16,318 nucleotides of DNA. Origin: Thermoplasmatota archaeon. GTDB lineage: Archaea > Thermoplasmatota > Thermoplasmata > Thermoplasmatales > Thermoplasmataceae. Below are positions 1-7,094 of this stretch, piece by piece; position 1 is the first letter of the stretch; every line of letters begins with the position of its first letter. The notes below the pieces were generated by a model, which did not search any database, had not been told where the DNA came from, and worked only from the letters and a program-made list of their open reading frames with translations. The DNA lies in assembly GCA_023489425.1 (NCBI GenBank), contig JAMDCG010000071.1, positions 1 through 16,318 of the forward strand, in the 5' to 3' direction. The translations under genes were made by a program, and so were the position numbers.

Positions 1-459
1 TTCCACGCAGATGATATTAGTACTTTCATTCACAGGATGGAGTCTAAACCCATTAACATTCCCCGAAATCTGCTCCTGACACTGGATGTTGCAGTAATAC
101 TGCAGAATGTAACTGATGATCGTGGATCAAGAAGGAGAATAAAGACAATTTCAGAGATAGCAGGACAGGATAGCATCTCCAAGGATATACTGATCAATAA
201 TGCATTCATCCTCAATGAACAGTCAGATACCCAGAACTATTCCGGCTTCAGTTATGCCATAAAGAAAATAGCCGAGAAGGAGGGGAAGTTCGAGGATGAA
301 CTTGAGAAAGAGATAGACCTCAGGACAAGGATATTGGATAAGATGATCGAAAAGGGAATTTCAAACTACAAGGACTTCTATTATATGGTAAACCAGTTTT
401 ATAAAGATAGGAGAAGGGTTTTTCAGTCTCTGGATATGACAGAGGAAATTCAGGTTTGA
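1..459 (+). CDS. Type II/IV secretion system ATPase (GspE/FlaI/TadA-like), C-terminal fragment
   Basis: The gene is cut by the left edge; frame 1 is open from base 1, giving 152 residues to TGA at 457-459. The first residues read FHAD, which resembles the His-box (T-x-H-A) of secretion superfamily ATPases, followed by a short helix and PINIPRNLL, as in the C-terminal part of archaeal GspE/FlaI-type hexameric ATPases. Residues 37-57 resemble the R-x-I-x-x-I-x-E-I-x-G strand and turn found after the His box. The rest is charged and helical. Such ATPases power assembly of archaella, adhesion pili or related type IV filament machines at the cytoplasmic membrane. The Walker A and B motifs would lie to the left and are not visible. 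No membrane-platform gene (FlaJ/TadC type) follows. The ATG at 37 is internal and is not the true start. The subtype cannot be decided from this fragment. Confidence 0.8.
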   Translation, partial: FHADDISTFIHRMESKPINIPRNLLLTLDVAVILQNVTDDRGSRRRIKTISEIAGQDSISKDILINNAFILNEQSDTQNYSGFSYAIKKIAEKEGKFEDELEKEIDLRTRILDKMIEKGISNYKDFYYMVNQFYKDRRRVFQSLDMTEEIQV

Positions 460-1739
460 GTTGCATCCTGGGGCAATAATCTCCCTGCTACTATTGGGAG
501 GTATATTGTCTGTAAAAGGATTGATATTAATACTATGAAAGTAACATCTATTTCAAGTACGAGTCCCCATTTAAGCAGTAAGGCATTACCAGACAATAAT
601 CCAATTGAATAGGGAACTGCCCCTTCAACCACAGAAACGACACCACGTGGTCCTGAAAGCGCTATGAAAGTTTTTGTTCTCCAGCTTTTTGCTGGCCCCT
701 TATTCTTGGATCTTCCAGGTGGTAATGATATAAATACTGCCATTGGTCTTACCACAAAAATGACAATGAGTGTAAGGATAAAGCCCTGCAGCAAATAACC
801 GGTAATGTCACCAATTGTTATTAGGCTCCCCACCAGAATGAATATTATACCCTGTGCCAGGAAAGAGAGGTTTTCCTGAAAATTTGATTCCCTTGACCAG
901 AATATACTCTTGTCTGTGAATGTTCCGACTATTGCACCCGTTGCAATGATTGCTGGGAATGGAGTTATGCCTAATCCGTAAAGCACAGTAAGTTCAAACA
1001 ATACCACACCAAGGAGTAGACCAACAATAAGGTTCTCGAAATTTAGGTATTTATTGAGATATATAATTCCGAAGCCCATGGCAACTCCAAATACCGATGG
1101 GACAGCTATCTGGATAACAAGGAAAAGTGGAATGCCACCAATAATGCCCACTGCACCTGTAACACTGTTGAAAAGTGTAGAATACGAAGATCCTGAATAA
1201 ATGAATGATATAGCCAGTGTAACAAGAATAATTGCCAGTGGATCATTGAAAAGACTTTCACCAATGAGTGTGCCCGAGTAATCATCCTTTATCTTAATCT
1301 TCCTGAACAGCGGTATTAGGGTTGAAGGGTCTGTTGGGGATATTATTGCTCCAAACAGGAATCCAATCAGAAATGGCGCACCTGTGAGCAGTGAGAAGAA
1401 TACGCCCGCAACTACAGAAGTAACAACCATACCTACTGTATTCAGGGATATGATGTTAAGAAGAAACTTCCTTATTACCCTAAAATTTATGTTGTGACTC
1501 TCGTAATAGAGTATGACTACCAGTCCGAGTATTCCCACGCCAAATCCTGCAAAATCCTGAATCATGTACTCCGCAAAGCTATGATTAATTACTCCGAGAC
1601 CTGGTCCAAATAACAATCCCAGAGATATCAGAATTGGAATTTCAACCAGTGATACCTTCCTAGCTATAGGAATAGAGAAAGATGCGATCACTAGAAGCAA
1701 ACTGAGCTGAATGAAATCCTTACTTTCAAGTGTCAGCAT
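450..1739 (-). CDS. Na+/H+ antiporter, CPA1 (NhaP-type) family
   Basis: The product is 429 residues, very hydrophobic, with about 12 predicted membrane segments. Two hallmark motifs of the CPA1 cation/proton antiporters are present: SPTDP at residues 134-138 (unwound helix, TD pair) and ESLFND at 161-166, whose Asn165-Asp166 pair is the expected ion-binding centre (electroneutral ND type). No long C-terminal regulatory tail is present, so this is a minimal transporter. It would exchange Na+ for H+ across the cytoplasmic membrane, fitting ion and pH homeostasis in an acidophile. The ATG at 1739 lies two bases after the nadE stop, so it is almost certainly cotranscribed with nadE. Its 3' end overlaps the + strand ATPase gene by 10 bases, tail to tail. 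Ion preference (Na+ or K+) cannot be read from the sequence. Confidence 0.9.
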   Translation of the reverse strand: MLTLESKDFIQLSLLLVIASFSIPIARKVSLVEIPILISLGLLFGPGLGVINHSFAEYMIQDFAGFGVGILGLVVILYYESHNINFRVIRKFLLNIISLNTVGMVVTSVVAGVFFSLLTGAPFLIGFLFGAIISPTDPSTLIPLFRKIKIKDDYSGTLIGESLFNDPLAIILVTLAISFIYSGSSYSTLFNSVTGAVGIIGGIPLFLVIQIAVPSVFGVAMGFGIIYLNKYLNFENLIVGLLLGVVLFELTVLYGLGITPFPAIIATGAIVGTFTDKSIFWSRESNFQENLSFLAQGIIFILVGSLITIGDITGYLLQGFILTLIVIFVVRPMAVFISLPPGRSKNKGPAKSWRTKTFIALSGPRGVVSVVEGAVPYSIGLLSGNALLLKWGLVLEIDVTFIVLISILLQTIYLPIVAGRLLPQDATQT

Positions 1740-1741
1740 TG

Positions 1742-2464
1742 TTAATCTTTTTCCGGTCCCACTGGAAGTGTTCTCTTGTGCATGCTTGCCTCATAAAGGG
1801 ATTTAACCCTCTTACCCACATGATTTTCTTCGAAACTTCCGTTTCTGATGAAATAGTCTACCTCTTCGTCGATTAATGAATAGGAAAAGCCAAGCTCTTT
1901 CTCATCGGTTTGATCCTTCCATAAACCTGCACTGGGGGGCTTCTTTATTATGCTTTCTGGAACACCCACTTCTGCAGAAAGTTCCCTTACCTTTGTTTTT
2001 GTAAGACCAATGATTGGTTCTATATCGCAGCCTCCATCACCGAATTTCGTAAAGTATCCTGTTATATACTCTGTCAGGTTTGTTGTTCCCACAACCATTC
2101 CACTGTTGATATTAGCATAATAATAAAGAACGGTCATTCTGATTCTTGACTTTACATTTCCAAGTGATTTCATATCCTTTATTTCCAGTAAATTGCTGTA
2201 TGCCTTGATTATGTTCTCTATGTATACTGTCTTTATTTTAATGCCTGAAGCTTTTTCCAGTGCAATGATATCATTTAAATCATTCTGACTTACTGATGAC
2301 TCTGGAAGGAATATGGGCATTATTTTTTCTTTTGGTATGGAAAGCGTAAGTAACATGAGTACCAGTGAGCTGTCAATTCCACTGCTAACCCCTAAAATTG
2401 CGGATTTATCCTTCAATGAAGATTTTAGAAAGTTAACTAATTTTTCCTTCTCAGATAGAGCCAT
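1742..2464 (-). CDS. nadE: NH3-dependent NAD+ synthetase
   Basis: The enzyme adenylates nicotinic acid adenine dinucleotide and amidates it to NAD+, the last step of NAD synthesis. The 240-residue length fits the ammonia-dependent type, which lacks the N-terminal nitrilase-like glutaminase domain. The PP-loop is at 25-33 (GVSSGIDSS). The family usually has SGGxDS, so residue 28 is Ser where Gly is normal. Further family blocks are TTNLTEYITGYFTKFGDGG in the middle of the protein and PPSAGLWKDQTDEKELG towards the C-terminus, the conserved region that binds the deamido-NAD substrate. The gene sits 79 bases after folD and two bases before the antiporter. A TATA-like element 28 bases before the ATG suggests its own leaderless promoter in addition to read-through from gdh-folD. 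Confidence 0.95.
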   Translation of the reverse strand: MALSEKEKLVNFLKSSLKDKSAILGVSSGIDSSLVLMLLTLSIPKEKIMPIFLPESSVSQNDLNDIIALEKASGIKIKTVYIENIIKAYSNLLEIKDMKSLGNVKSRIRMTVLYYYANINSGMVVGTTNLTEYITGYFTKFGDGGCDIEPIIGLTKTKVRELSAEVGVPESIIKKPPSAGLWKDQTDEKELGFSYSLIDEEVDYFIRNGSFEENHVGKRVKSLYEASMHKRTLPVGPEKD

Positions 2465-2486
2465 AAAAAAGATATTAACTTACCAG

Positions 2487-2498
2487 TTAATTAATTAT
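2487..2498 (-). promoter_or_regulatory. Candidate TATA box for nadE
   Basis: Read on the minus strand the element is ATAATTAATTAA. It is centred about 28 bases before the nadE ATG, in the 79-base folD-nadE gap. This spacing implies transcription starting at or next to the start codon (leaderless). The call rests on position and AT content only. Confidence 0.45.
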
Positions 2499-2543
2499 CC
2501 GTTGAATTTCTATCCCACAGACTATTCCGTTAACAAAAAGAGA

Positions 2544-3407
2544 TCAAAAATTAAGCCTTTCTTCAATTCTGTCTATGGAAGCTTTCATCATATTGCTGAA
2601 TAATACTGATGTTGTTACTGGGCCAACTCCACCTGGTACAGGCGTCACAAATGCAGCCTTTCCTAATACTGAATTATAATCTATATCACCTACAATGTTA
2701 CCCTTCACTTCAGTTGTTCCTATGTCTATTAGTGAAGCACCCTCTGATATAAAATCTGCAGTTATGTAACCTGGTTTTCCTATGGCAGAAACAACTATAT
2801 CACTTGCACGTGTTATTGACTTCAGATCTCTGGTTTTGCTATGACACATGGTTACTGTAAAATCCTTATTCAGAAGAGCCATTGCTAGGGGCCTTCCCAC
2901 TATTGTTGACCTGTTTATAATACACACATTCTTACTGTGATCTTCTCCCAGACTCAGTATTATCCGCATTGCAGCATCAGCAGTTGCTGGAAGAATATAT
3001 GGGTACCCGATCATGTTCTTTCCCTGTGATTTTATTGAAATTCCCTCGATATCGAGATATTCTGGTATTATCTGTTCTATATAAAATGAATCAAGCCAGA
3101 ATGGATATGGTCTTTCCACAATTATTCCATCTGGATTAACTTCAGAAATTATGTTTTCCATAATTTCAAGCGGGTTTCCATTTGAATCAGGGGAAGTGAG
3201 AAAAAGTGGGAAAGTTTCAATTCCAAGCCTGTCAGCCTTCCTGATTTTACTTCTGCCATAAACTTTTGTTTCTTCACTTTGTGTGGGATCTATTATGAGA
3301 AGCTTTGGTTTTCTTCCCTGTATGCTGACAAACCTCTCTACCAGCTTTTCAGTTTCCCTATCTATGCTGCCCGAAAACGCCTTCCCACTAAAGATTTCTG
3401 TTTTCAC
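2544..3407 (-). CDS. folD: Bifunctional methylenetetrahydrofolate dehydrogenase / methenyltetrahydrofolate cyclohydrolase
   Basis: FolD oxidises 5,10-methylene-THF to methenyl-THF with NAD(P)+ and hydrolyses it to 10-formyl-THF, supplying one-carbon units. The product is 287 residues, the usual length. The catalytic Y-x-x-x-K motif is YGRSK at 50-54, matching the numbering of E. coli Lys54. The C-terminal Rossmann half shows the RSTIVGRPLA block, a SAIGKPG stretch and IDIGTTEV, and it ends with TPVPGGVGPVT, close to the family signature. The start is GTG at 3407, preceded on the minus strand by AGGT about 6 bases upstream. It lies 15 bases after the glucose dehydrogenase stop, so the two are probably one transcript. 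The presence of FolD implies a tetrahydrofolate-type one-carbon pathway in this archaeon. Confidence 0.95.
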   Translation of the reverse strand: MKTEIFSGKAFSGSIDRETEKLVERFVSIQGRKPKLLIIDPTQSEETKVYGRSKIRKADRLGIETFPLFLTSPDSNGNPLEIMENIISEVNPDGIIVERPYPFWLDSFYIEQIIPEYLDIEGISIKSQGKNMIGYPYILPATADAAMRIILSLGEDHSKNVCIINRSTIVGRPLAMALLNKDFTVTMCHSKTRDLKSITRASDIVVSAIGKPGYITADFISEGASLIDIGTTEVKGNIVGDIDYNSVLGKAAFVTPVPGGVGPVTTSVLFSNMMKASIDRIEERLNF

Positions 3408-3422
3408 TGCCTGACCTATATC

Positions 3423-4508
3423 CTATTCCCATTTAATTACGCTTTTGATTTCTCCCTGTGGCTTTTTGCTAAAAACCCCCTGTTCACCAGGAGCAAATTT
3501 ATTAGTGATCATTCTACTTAGTATTCCCCTGTGAAGACGGTTCCACTTGGAGAGATAATCCAGCGCCTTAAGGTAATGGATCTCAGCGGCATCTACTGAA
3601 CCGGCTATTGTTATATTTCTCTCCACGATGAAATCTATGTCCTCCCCTGACAATCCTGCCTGAGGTGCTTTTCCATTTGTTCCAAAGAGTATGAGGATGC
3701 CATTATGGTTCATCTTTCTTAGAAACCTTAGCACTGTAGCAGGATCACCGCTTGTGTCAACTATAAAATCAAGCTTCATTTCCCCTGGAAATTCAGGTTC
3801 TTTTGATGTATCCCTGAAATTAACTCCAAATGCGTTACAGAGCTCTGTGGGTATCTGGTCTATTGGATGCCTGTTGACCATGTATGTGTTGAAACCATAG
3901 TCCCTTGCGAGGAACGAGTAAAGAAAAGCTTCACTACCTGAACCAATTATAAGTGCGTTCTTTCCTTCAAAAGTTGAATACTCATTTTCATAGATAAATC
4001 TGCTTCTTACCTTATCAAAGACCTCGAATGCTTTAACAGCATTTTTTGTGGGTTCTGTGAGTACTGCAACTTCACCAAGATCGGTATCCTTAACCTTAAC
4101 TAAATTGTAATCGAATTCGTTAAACGAGTCCCTCATGAAGCCATGAAGACCTGTAATTCCAGCTTCATGCTTGTTCCCATCCGAGCAGTTATCTGGCCTG
4201 CCTATCCTGCAATTTGGGCAATCACCGGGCCTTCTTACTATGGGTACAACAATGTCTCCTTTCTTGAATTTATTAGATTTGGAATCGGTCACCATGCATA
4301 ATGATTCATGACCGATTACCAAGAAATCATATCCTTCCGGGTTGTATGCGAAGGAAAGTGCCCCGTTTACAATTCCTCTGTCTGTTCCACAAATTCCAGT
4401 TACTAATGGCTTTAGTGAAACGTTGCCTGGAGAATCCTTGATTTCAACTTGTTCATATTTTATCCCACCATCTGGTGCATTGGTTATATAAGCATTTACG
4501 GCTGTCAT
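3423..4508 (-). CDS. gdh: Glucose 1-dehydrogenase [NAD(P)+], Thermoplasma type, zinc MDR family
   Basis: The enzyme oxidises beta-D-glucose to gluconolactone, the entry step of the non-phosphorylative Entner-Doudoroff pathway in Thermoplasmatales. The 361 residues form a medium-chain dehydrogenase. Cys40-x-Thr42 and His67-Glu68 belong to the catalytic zinc site, and Glu152 in the LTEP motif is also conserved. The structural zinc lobe shows Cys97, Cys100 and Cys108 (CPNCRIGRPDNC), followed by the KHEAGITGLHGFMRD block that I recall from the T. acidophilum enzyme. The Rossmann motif is GSGSEA at 189-194. Asn212-Arg213-His214 at the end of beta-2 favours binding of the NADP 2'-phosphate. The C-terminal VERNITIAGSVDAA block is also typical. 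It is the first gene of the gdh-folD-nadE-antiporter cluster. Confidence 0.95.
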   Translation of the reverse strand: MTAVNAYITNAPDGGIKYEQVEIKDSPGNVSLKPLVTGICGTDRGIVNGALSFAYNPEGYDFLVIGHESLCMVTDSKSNKFKKGDIVVPIVRRPGDCPNCRIGRPDNCSDGNKHEAGITGLHGFMRDSFNEFDYNLVKVKDTDLGEVAVLTEPTKNAVKAFEVFDKVRSRFIYENEYSTFEGKNALIIGSGSEAFLYSFLARDYGFNTYMVNRHPIDQIPTELCNAFGVNFRDTSKEPEFPGEMKLDFIVDTSGDPATVLRFLRKMNHNGILILFGTNGKAPQAGLSGEDIDFIVERNITIAGSVDAAEIHYLKALDYLSKWNRLHRGILSRMITNKFAPGEQGVFSKKPQGEIKSVIKWE

Positions 4509-4520
4509 ATATGATCAGTG

Positions 4521-4537
4521 TATTATTTTTAAAAAAC
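4521..4537 (-). promoter_or_regulatory. Candidate TATA box for gdh operon
   Basis: On the minus strand the stretch reads TGTTTTTTAAAAATAATA, centred about 22 bases before the gdh ATG. It is the only strong AT element close to the start. No convincing ribosome binding site follows, so a leaderless transcript is likely. Confidence 0.45.
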
Positions 4538-4614
4538 ATTTGCCACCCAATTAGAACAAGAAATATATTATACATGAATTTAACAGGATTCACAGACTGC
4601 TGCAAAATCGATTA

Positions 4615-4645
4615 TTTATGTTAAAATAAAAAGAATTTTTTCCAT
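4615..4645 (-). terminator. Oligo-T terminator candidate after ribA
   Basis: Read on the minus strand, the bases 20-50 after the ribA stop contain AAAAAATTCTTTTTATTTTAA. Oligo-T tracts such as CTTTTT-A-TTTT are sufficient for termination in many archaea. No strong hairpin precedes it. Confidence 0.4.
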
Positions 4646-4665
4646 GATGGGTTTTTAGTTTCTGA

Positions 4666-5244
4666 TCAAATCTGGTGACCCATCTTCTCCTTCTTAGTCA
4701 TCAGGTAGAATTTGTTATACTCCGTCGTCTGGCTTTTTATGGATATCCTCCCGGAGACGTTTATTCCGTTTACTTCAAGAAACTTTATTTTTTCAGGATT
4801 ATTTGTCATTAATTTCACGCTTTTTATCCTGAAATAATTTATTACATCCACCGCAAATGTGTAATCTCTCTGATCTGCTGGAAGTCCCAGTTTAAGGTTT
4901 GCCTCAACAGTATCATATCCCTCTTCCTGAAGGCTATATGCCTTTATCTTGTTTACAAGTCCAATTCCTCTGCCTTCCTGTCTCAGATAAATAAGCATTC
5001 CATAGGGTTGTTCTCCCAGATATACAAGAGACTTCAGTAGCTGGTCTCTGCAATCACACCTCTTTGATCCAAAAACATCTCCTGTCAGGCATTCACTGTG
5101 TATTCTAACAGGAACATTTTCTTTTCCTGTGACATCACCCTTTACAATTACTGCATTTTCATTGGGTTCCCCATCATTGAATGTGTATATATCAAAAAAT
5201 CCTGCCAAAGTTGGTAATTTGGCTTTTGCTGCTAATGTTATCAT
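4666..5244 (-). CDS. ribA: GTP cyclohydrolase II (riboflavin biosynthesis)
   Basis: RibA opens the GTP ring to 2,5-diamino-6-ribosylamino-4(3H)-pyrimidinone 5'-phosphate, releasing formate and pyrophosphate, the first step to riboflavin. The 192-residue length fits the monofunctional enzyme without an RibB domain. The zinc ligands are Cys52, Cys63 and Cys65, with the canonical spacing C-x10-C-x-C. Just before them is [21 protein letters not shown] at 86-96 is the GTP-binding/catalytic signature, and [10 protein letters not shown] near 126-135 is also conserved. Many archaea use the unrelated GTP cyclohydrolase III for this step, so the bacterial-type enzyme is notable. It is flanked by gaps of 73 and 157 bases and is probably transcribed on its own from an AT-rich element at 5273-5282. 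Confidence 0.95.
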   Translation of the reverse strand: MITLAAKAKLPTLAGFFDIYTFNDGEPNENAVIVKGDVTGKENVPVRIHSECLTGDVFGSKRCDCRDQLLKSLVYLGEQPYGMLIYLRQEGRGIGLVNKIKAYSLQEEGYDTVEANLKLGLPADQRDYTFAVDVINYFRIKSVKLMTNNPEKIKFLEVNGINVSGRISIKSQTTEYNKFYLMTKKEKMGHQI

Positions 5245-5272
5245 TCTTCTTCATGTAATAATCACTTCAGCG

Positions 5273-5282
5273 TATTAAAAAC
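5273..5282 (-). promoter_or_regulatory. Candidate TATA box for ribA
   Basis: The minus strand reads GTTTTTAATA here, about 34 bases before the ribA ATG. This would give a leader of roughly 5-10 bases. The call is based on position only. Confidence 0.35.
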
Positions 5283-5317
5283 TATATTTGAAAAATTTTA
5301 ATATAATAGCTATTTTT

Positions 5318-6100
5318 TCATTTTTCTGTGACTGAGTGCGCAAGCAACATACCAAAATAAACCGCAACATAATGGTAGTCTATTATGATTTTTATCCCAG
5401 ATTCATCCATTATACCCTTTAATATCAACATATTCCAGAAACTATCAGGTTTTCCCCTGTTTACTATCTCCTGATCAATGGTGTATATTGGATCTAATGA
5501 ATTATTCTTTATGGCGTTTACAAGTATCTTCTCGTATTTATCTGCATCTTCTGAATAGCCGTAAGGACCTTTTGCAGAATGTGTATGTGCCTGATCTGCA
5601 CTCAATATGATACTTACCTTTTTTGGGTAATTTTTTACAATGTGAAATAGTGATTTTCCGAAATCTACAAGTTTTGCTCTGTCATTTATCCTTGGCTGAC
5701 CTATCATCACAATTTTTCTTTGATTGAAGAAATATAGCGGTATTGAACTACCAAAATCCAGAGGGAATACACTAAGCTCACCAGAATAGGTAGAAAATCT
5801 AACATCCAGACAGAATTCAGGGAACTTTTCTATTATTTCCTCAGTTAGTTTTCTCTCGTTACTGCACAGAAAATCAAGTTTCTTATTCACAAGTTTTGTT
5901 TCTGCCCTGAAATATTCAGTATTTATAACAGCCATATGATCCTTTATGGTCATTCCATGCGGAGAAAGTATAACAATTACATCGGAGTCATCGTTTCCGG
6001 CTATTTCGGCTATATAGTTCCTCATTGTGACGCTTTCCTTATCCGGAAGATCTATCAGTTCATCTCCATGTGGTATAATATACAGATTAACTAAACTCAT
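5318..6100 (-). CDS. LigB/Memo-like protein (class III extradiol dioxygenase superfamily)
   Basis: This is a 260-residue soluble protein. His11 (IPHGDE) and His48 (LSPHG) are positioned like the metal-binding histidines of the LigB fold. SADQAHTHSAKGPYGYS at 167-183 matches the strand and loop with conserved histidines (His172, His174) shared by LigB dioxygenases and Memo proteins. The metal-binding glutamate of bona fide protocatechuate 4,5-dioxygenase is not obvious near the C-terminus. No ring-hydroxylating or meta-cleavage partner is nearby, so an aromatic substrate is not supported by context. It may be a non-catalytic or differently acting family member. A GGTGA ribosome site lies 3 bases before the ATG. 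A TATA-like ATATAAAAG about 44 bases upstream overlaps the methyltransferase stop, so the gene may have its own promoter. Confidence 0.7.
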   Translation of the reverse strand: MSLVNLYIIPHGDELIDLPDKESVTMRNYIAEIAGNDDSDVIVILSPHGMTIKDHMAVINTEYFRAETKLVNKKLDFLCSNERKLTEEIIEKFPEFCLDVRFSTYSGELSVFPLDFGSSIPLYFFNQRKIVMIGQPRINDRAKLVDFGKSLFHIVKNYPKKVSIILSADQAHTHSAKGPYGYSEDADKYEKILVNAIKNNSLDPIYTIDQEIVNRGKPDSFWNMLILKGIMDESGIKIIIDYHYVAVYFGMLLAHSVTEK

Positions 6101-6138
6101 TATTCACCATGTTGAACCTGAATATTTGAGTTACTGAT

Positions 6139-6149
6139 CTTTTATATCT
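6139..6149 (-). promoter_or_regulatory. Candidate TATA box for the LigB-like gene
   Basis: The minus strand reads AGATATAAAAG. It overlaps the last codons and stop of the upstream methyltransferase gene. It would place the transcript start near 6117, giving a leader of about 17 bases that contains the GGTGA site at 6104-6108. Confidence 0.4.
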
Positions 6150-6897
6150 ATGGCTTTTCTGCAATCAGAATCATTCTATGCTTTTGTAGAATCATATTAT
6201 GAATATCAAAATCCATTTTCTTTAAATCTTCATCGCCCAAACTTTCAATGTATTTTTTTACATCCATTCCAGACTTACTATTCTCATCGACGGGATATAG
6301 CCATTTTAGGAAATGTGTAGGCTCTACCATTTCCTCAGCTATTACATTGTTAAATCCTGCCTTTTTAACGAGAATCTTCCACTGTGAAATTTTTTCTGCC
6401 CTAACGTGTGATTGATCTCTTAGAATTTCCAGTTTATTGTAGTTTCCCTGATCATCTGTTTCAGGTTCAACTAGATCAGCTATTCCCAGTTTACCACCTT
6501 TTTTCATTACCCTGAATGCCTCCCTCAAAAACTGATCCTTATCATGAAAGTGATGAGCTGCCCTTCGAGTTGTGACAACATCAAATTCAGATTCATTAAA
6601 TGGGAGATCTTCTACCCTACCCAGTACAAACGTCATATTACGAACACCCTCCTGCTCGGATAATATCTTTGCCTGTTCAAGCATCTGCTCTGTACCATCA
6701 TATGCAACAACACTTTGCACCTTTTTAGCCAGTGAAATGGAGGTGAAGCCTGTTCCAGCTGCCAGATCTAAGCACCTGTAAGAGTCCTTTAGATCAAGCA
6801 GATTTATTAATATTTCAAGATCTTTCCCTTTTCTGTGACTCTCACTTGCTGCGTATTTCTCAGCATTTTTTCCAAAAAAATCCCTATAATCACTCAT
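6148..6897 (-). CDS. Class I SAM-dependent methyltransferase (UbiE/methyltransferase-11 type)
   Basis: The 249-residue product has a seven-strand Rossmann methyltransferase fold. Motif I is LDLAAGTG at 43-50. The acidic residue that binds the SAM ribose is Asp67 in AYDGTEQML. GRVEDLPFNESEFDVV at 93-108 covers motifs II and III, and AFRVMKKGGKLGIAD at 127-141 is motif IV/V. The RRAAHHFHD stretch (111-119) is typical of the UbiE/COQ5-like and methyltransferase-11 groups. The acceptor could be a quinone, lipid or small molecule, and the neighbours do not decide it. The gene is transcribed divergently from the SDR gene, with an inverted repeat around its likely TATA box. Confidence 0.8.
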   Translation of the reverse strand: MSDYRDFFGKNAEKYAASESHRKGKDLEILINLLDLKDSYRCLDLAAGTGFTSISLAKKVQSVVAYDGTEQMLEQAKILSEQEGVRNMTFVLGRVEDLPFNESEFDVVTTRRAAHHFHDKDQFLREAFRVMKKGGKLGIADLVEPETDDQGNYNKLEILRDQSHVRAEKISQWKILVKKAGFNNVIAEEMVEPTHFLKWLYPVDENSKSGMDVKKYIESLGDEDLKKMDFDIHNMILQKHRMILIAEKP

Positions 6898-6909
6898 TTA
6901 CTGATATTG

Positions 6910-6941
6910 TTCATATCTATTAAAATATTCTTGGATATGAA
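6910..6941 (-). promoter_or_regulatory. Methyltransferase promoter: TATA box framed by an 8-bp inverted repeat
   Basis: TTCATATC (6910-6917) and GATATGAA (6934-6941) are perfect inverted repeats. The 16-base spacer holds TATTAAAATATTC, centred about 26 bases before the methyltransferase ATG, the right place for a leaderless TATA box. A repressor bound to the arms could block TBP. An 8-bp match in AT-rich DNA can also arise by chance. Confidence 0.4.
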
Positions 6942-7001
6942 TAATTATTAAATACCTATTGCTCTTAAAAAAGATTTATAATATGGATCCTAAACGCTCT
7001 T

Positions 7002-7041
7002 TTTGTTTTCAGGCAACCATGTTTTAATAAATGAAAACAAA
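7002..7041. repeat. 10-bp perfect inverted repeat in the divergent intergenic region
   Basis: TTTGTTTTCA (7002-7011) is repeated inverted as TGAAAACAAA (7032-7041) with a 20-base spacer. A TATA-like TTTATAA lies just upstream at 6975-6981. The element could be an operator half-site pair or, if transcribed, a hairpin. Its arm core (TTTGTTTT) resembles the arms of the palindrome at 7059-7076. Confidence 0.5.
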
Positions 7042-7058
7042 GGCGGGTTAAATAAAAT

Positions 7059-7076
7059 AACAAAATATATTTTGTT
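7059..7076 (+). promoter_or_regulatory. 18-bp perfect palindrome covering the TATA box of the SDR gene
   Basis: AACAAAATATATTTTGTT is a perfect 18-base palindrome centred between 7067 and 7068. Its centre (AAATATATTTT) is the best TATA candidate, 27 bases before the ATG at 7095, the normal spacing for a leaderless archaeal gene. Binding of a dimeric regulator here would compete directly with TBP. Confidence 0.55.
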
Positions 7077-7094
7077 TGGCTGGATACCAGTGTA

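Noticed and set aside
37..459. ATG at 37 as a real gene start
   Set aside because: The frame is open to the left edge and the preceding residues (FHADDISTFIHR) match the secretion ATPase family, so the gene begins outside the window.
2313..2603. Open + strand frame across nadE and folD ends
   Set aside because: Antisense to two well-supported conserved genes, with no family resemblance.
6983..7027. Short 14-codon frame (MDPKRSF...) in the divergent intergenic region
   Set aside because: Too short, overlaps the inverted repeat, and the nearby TATA-like element is too close to serve its ATG.
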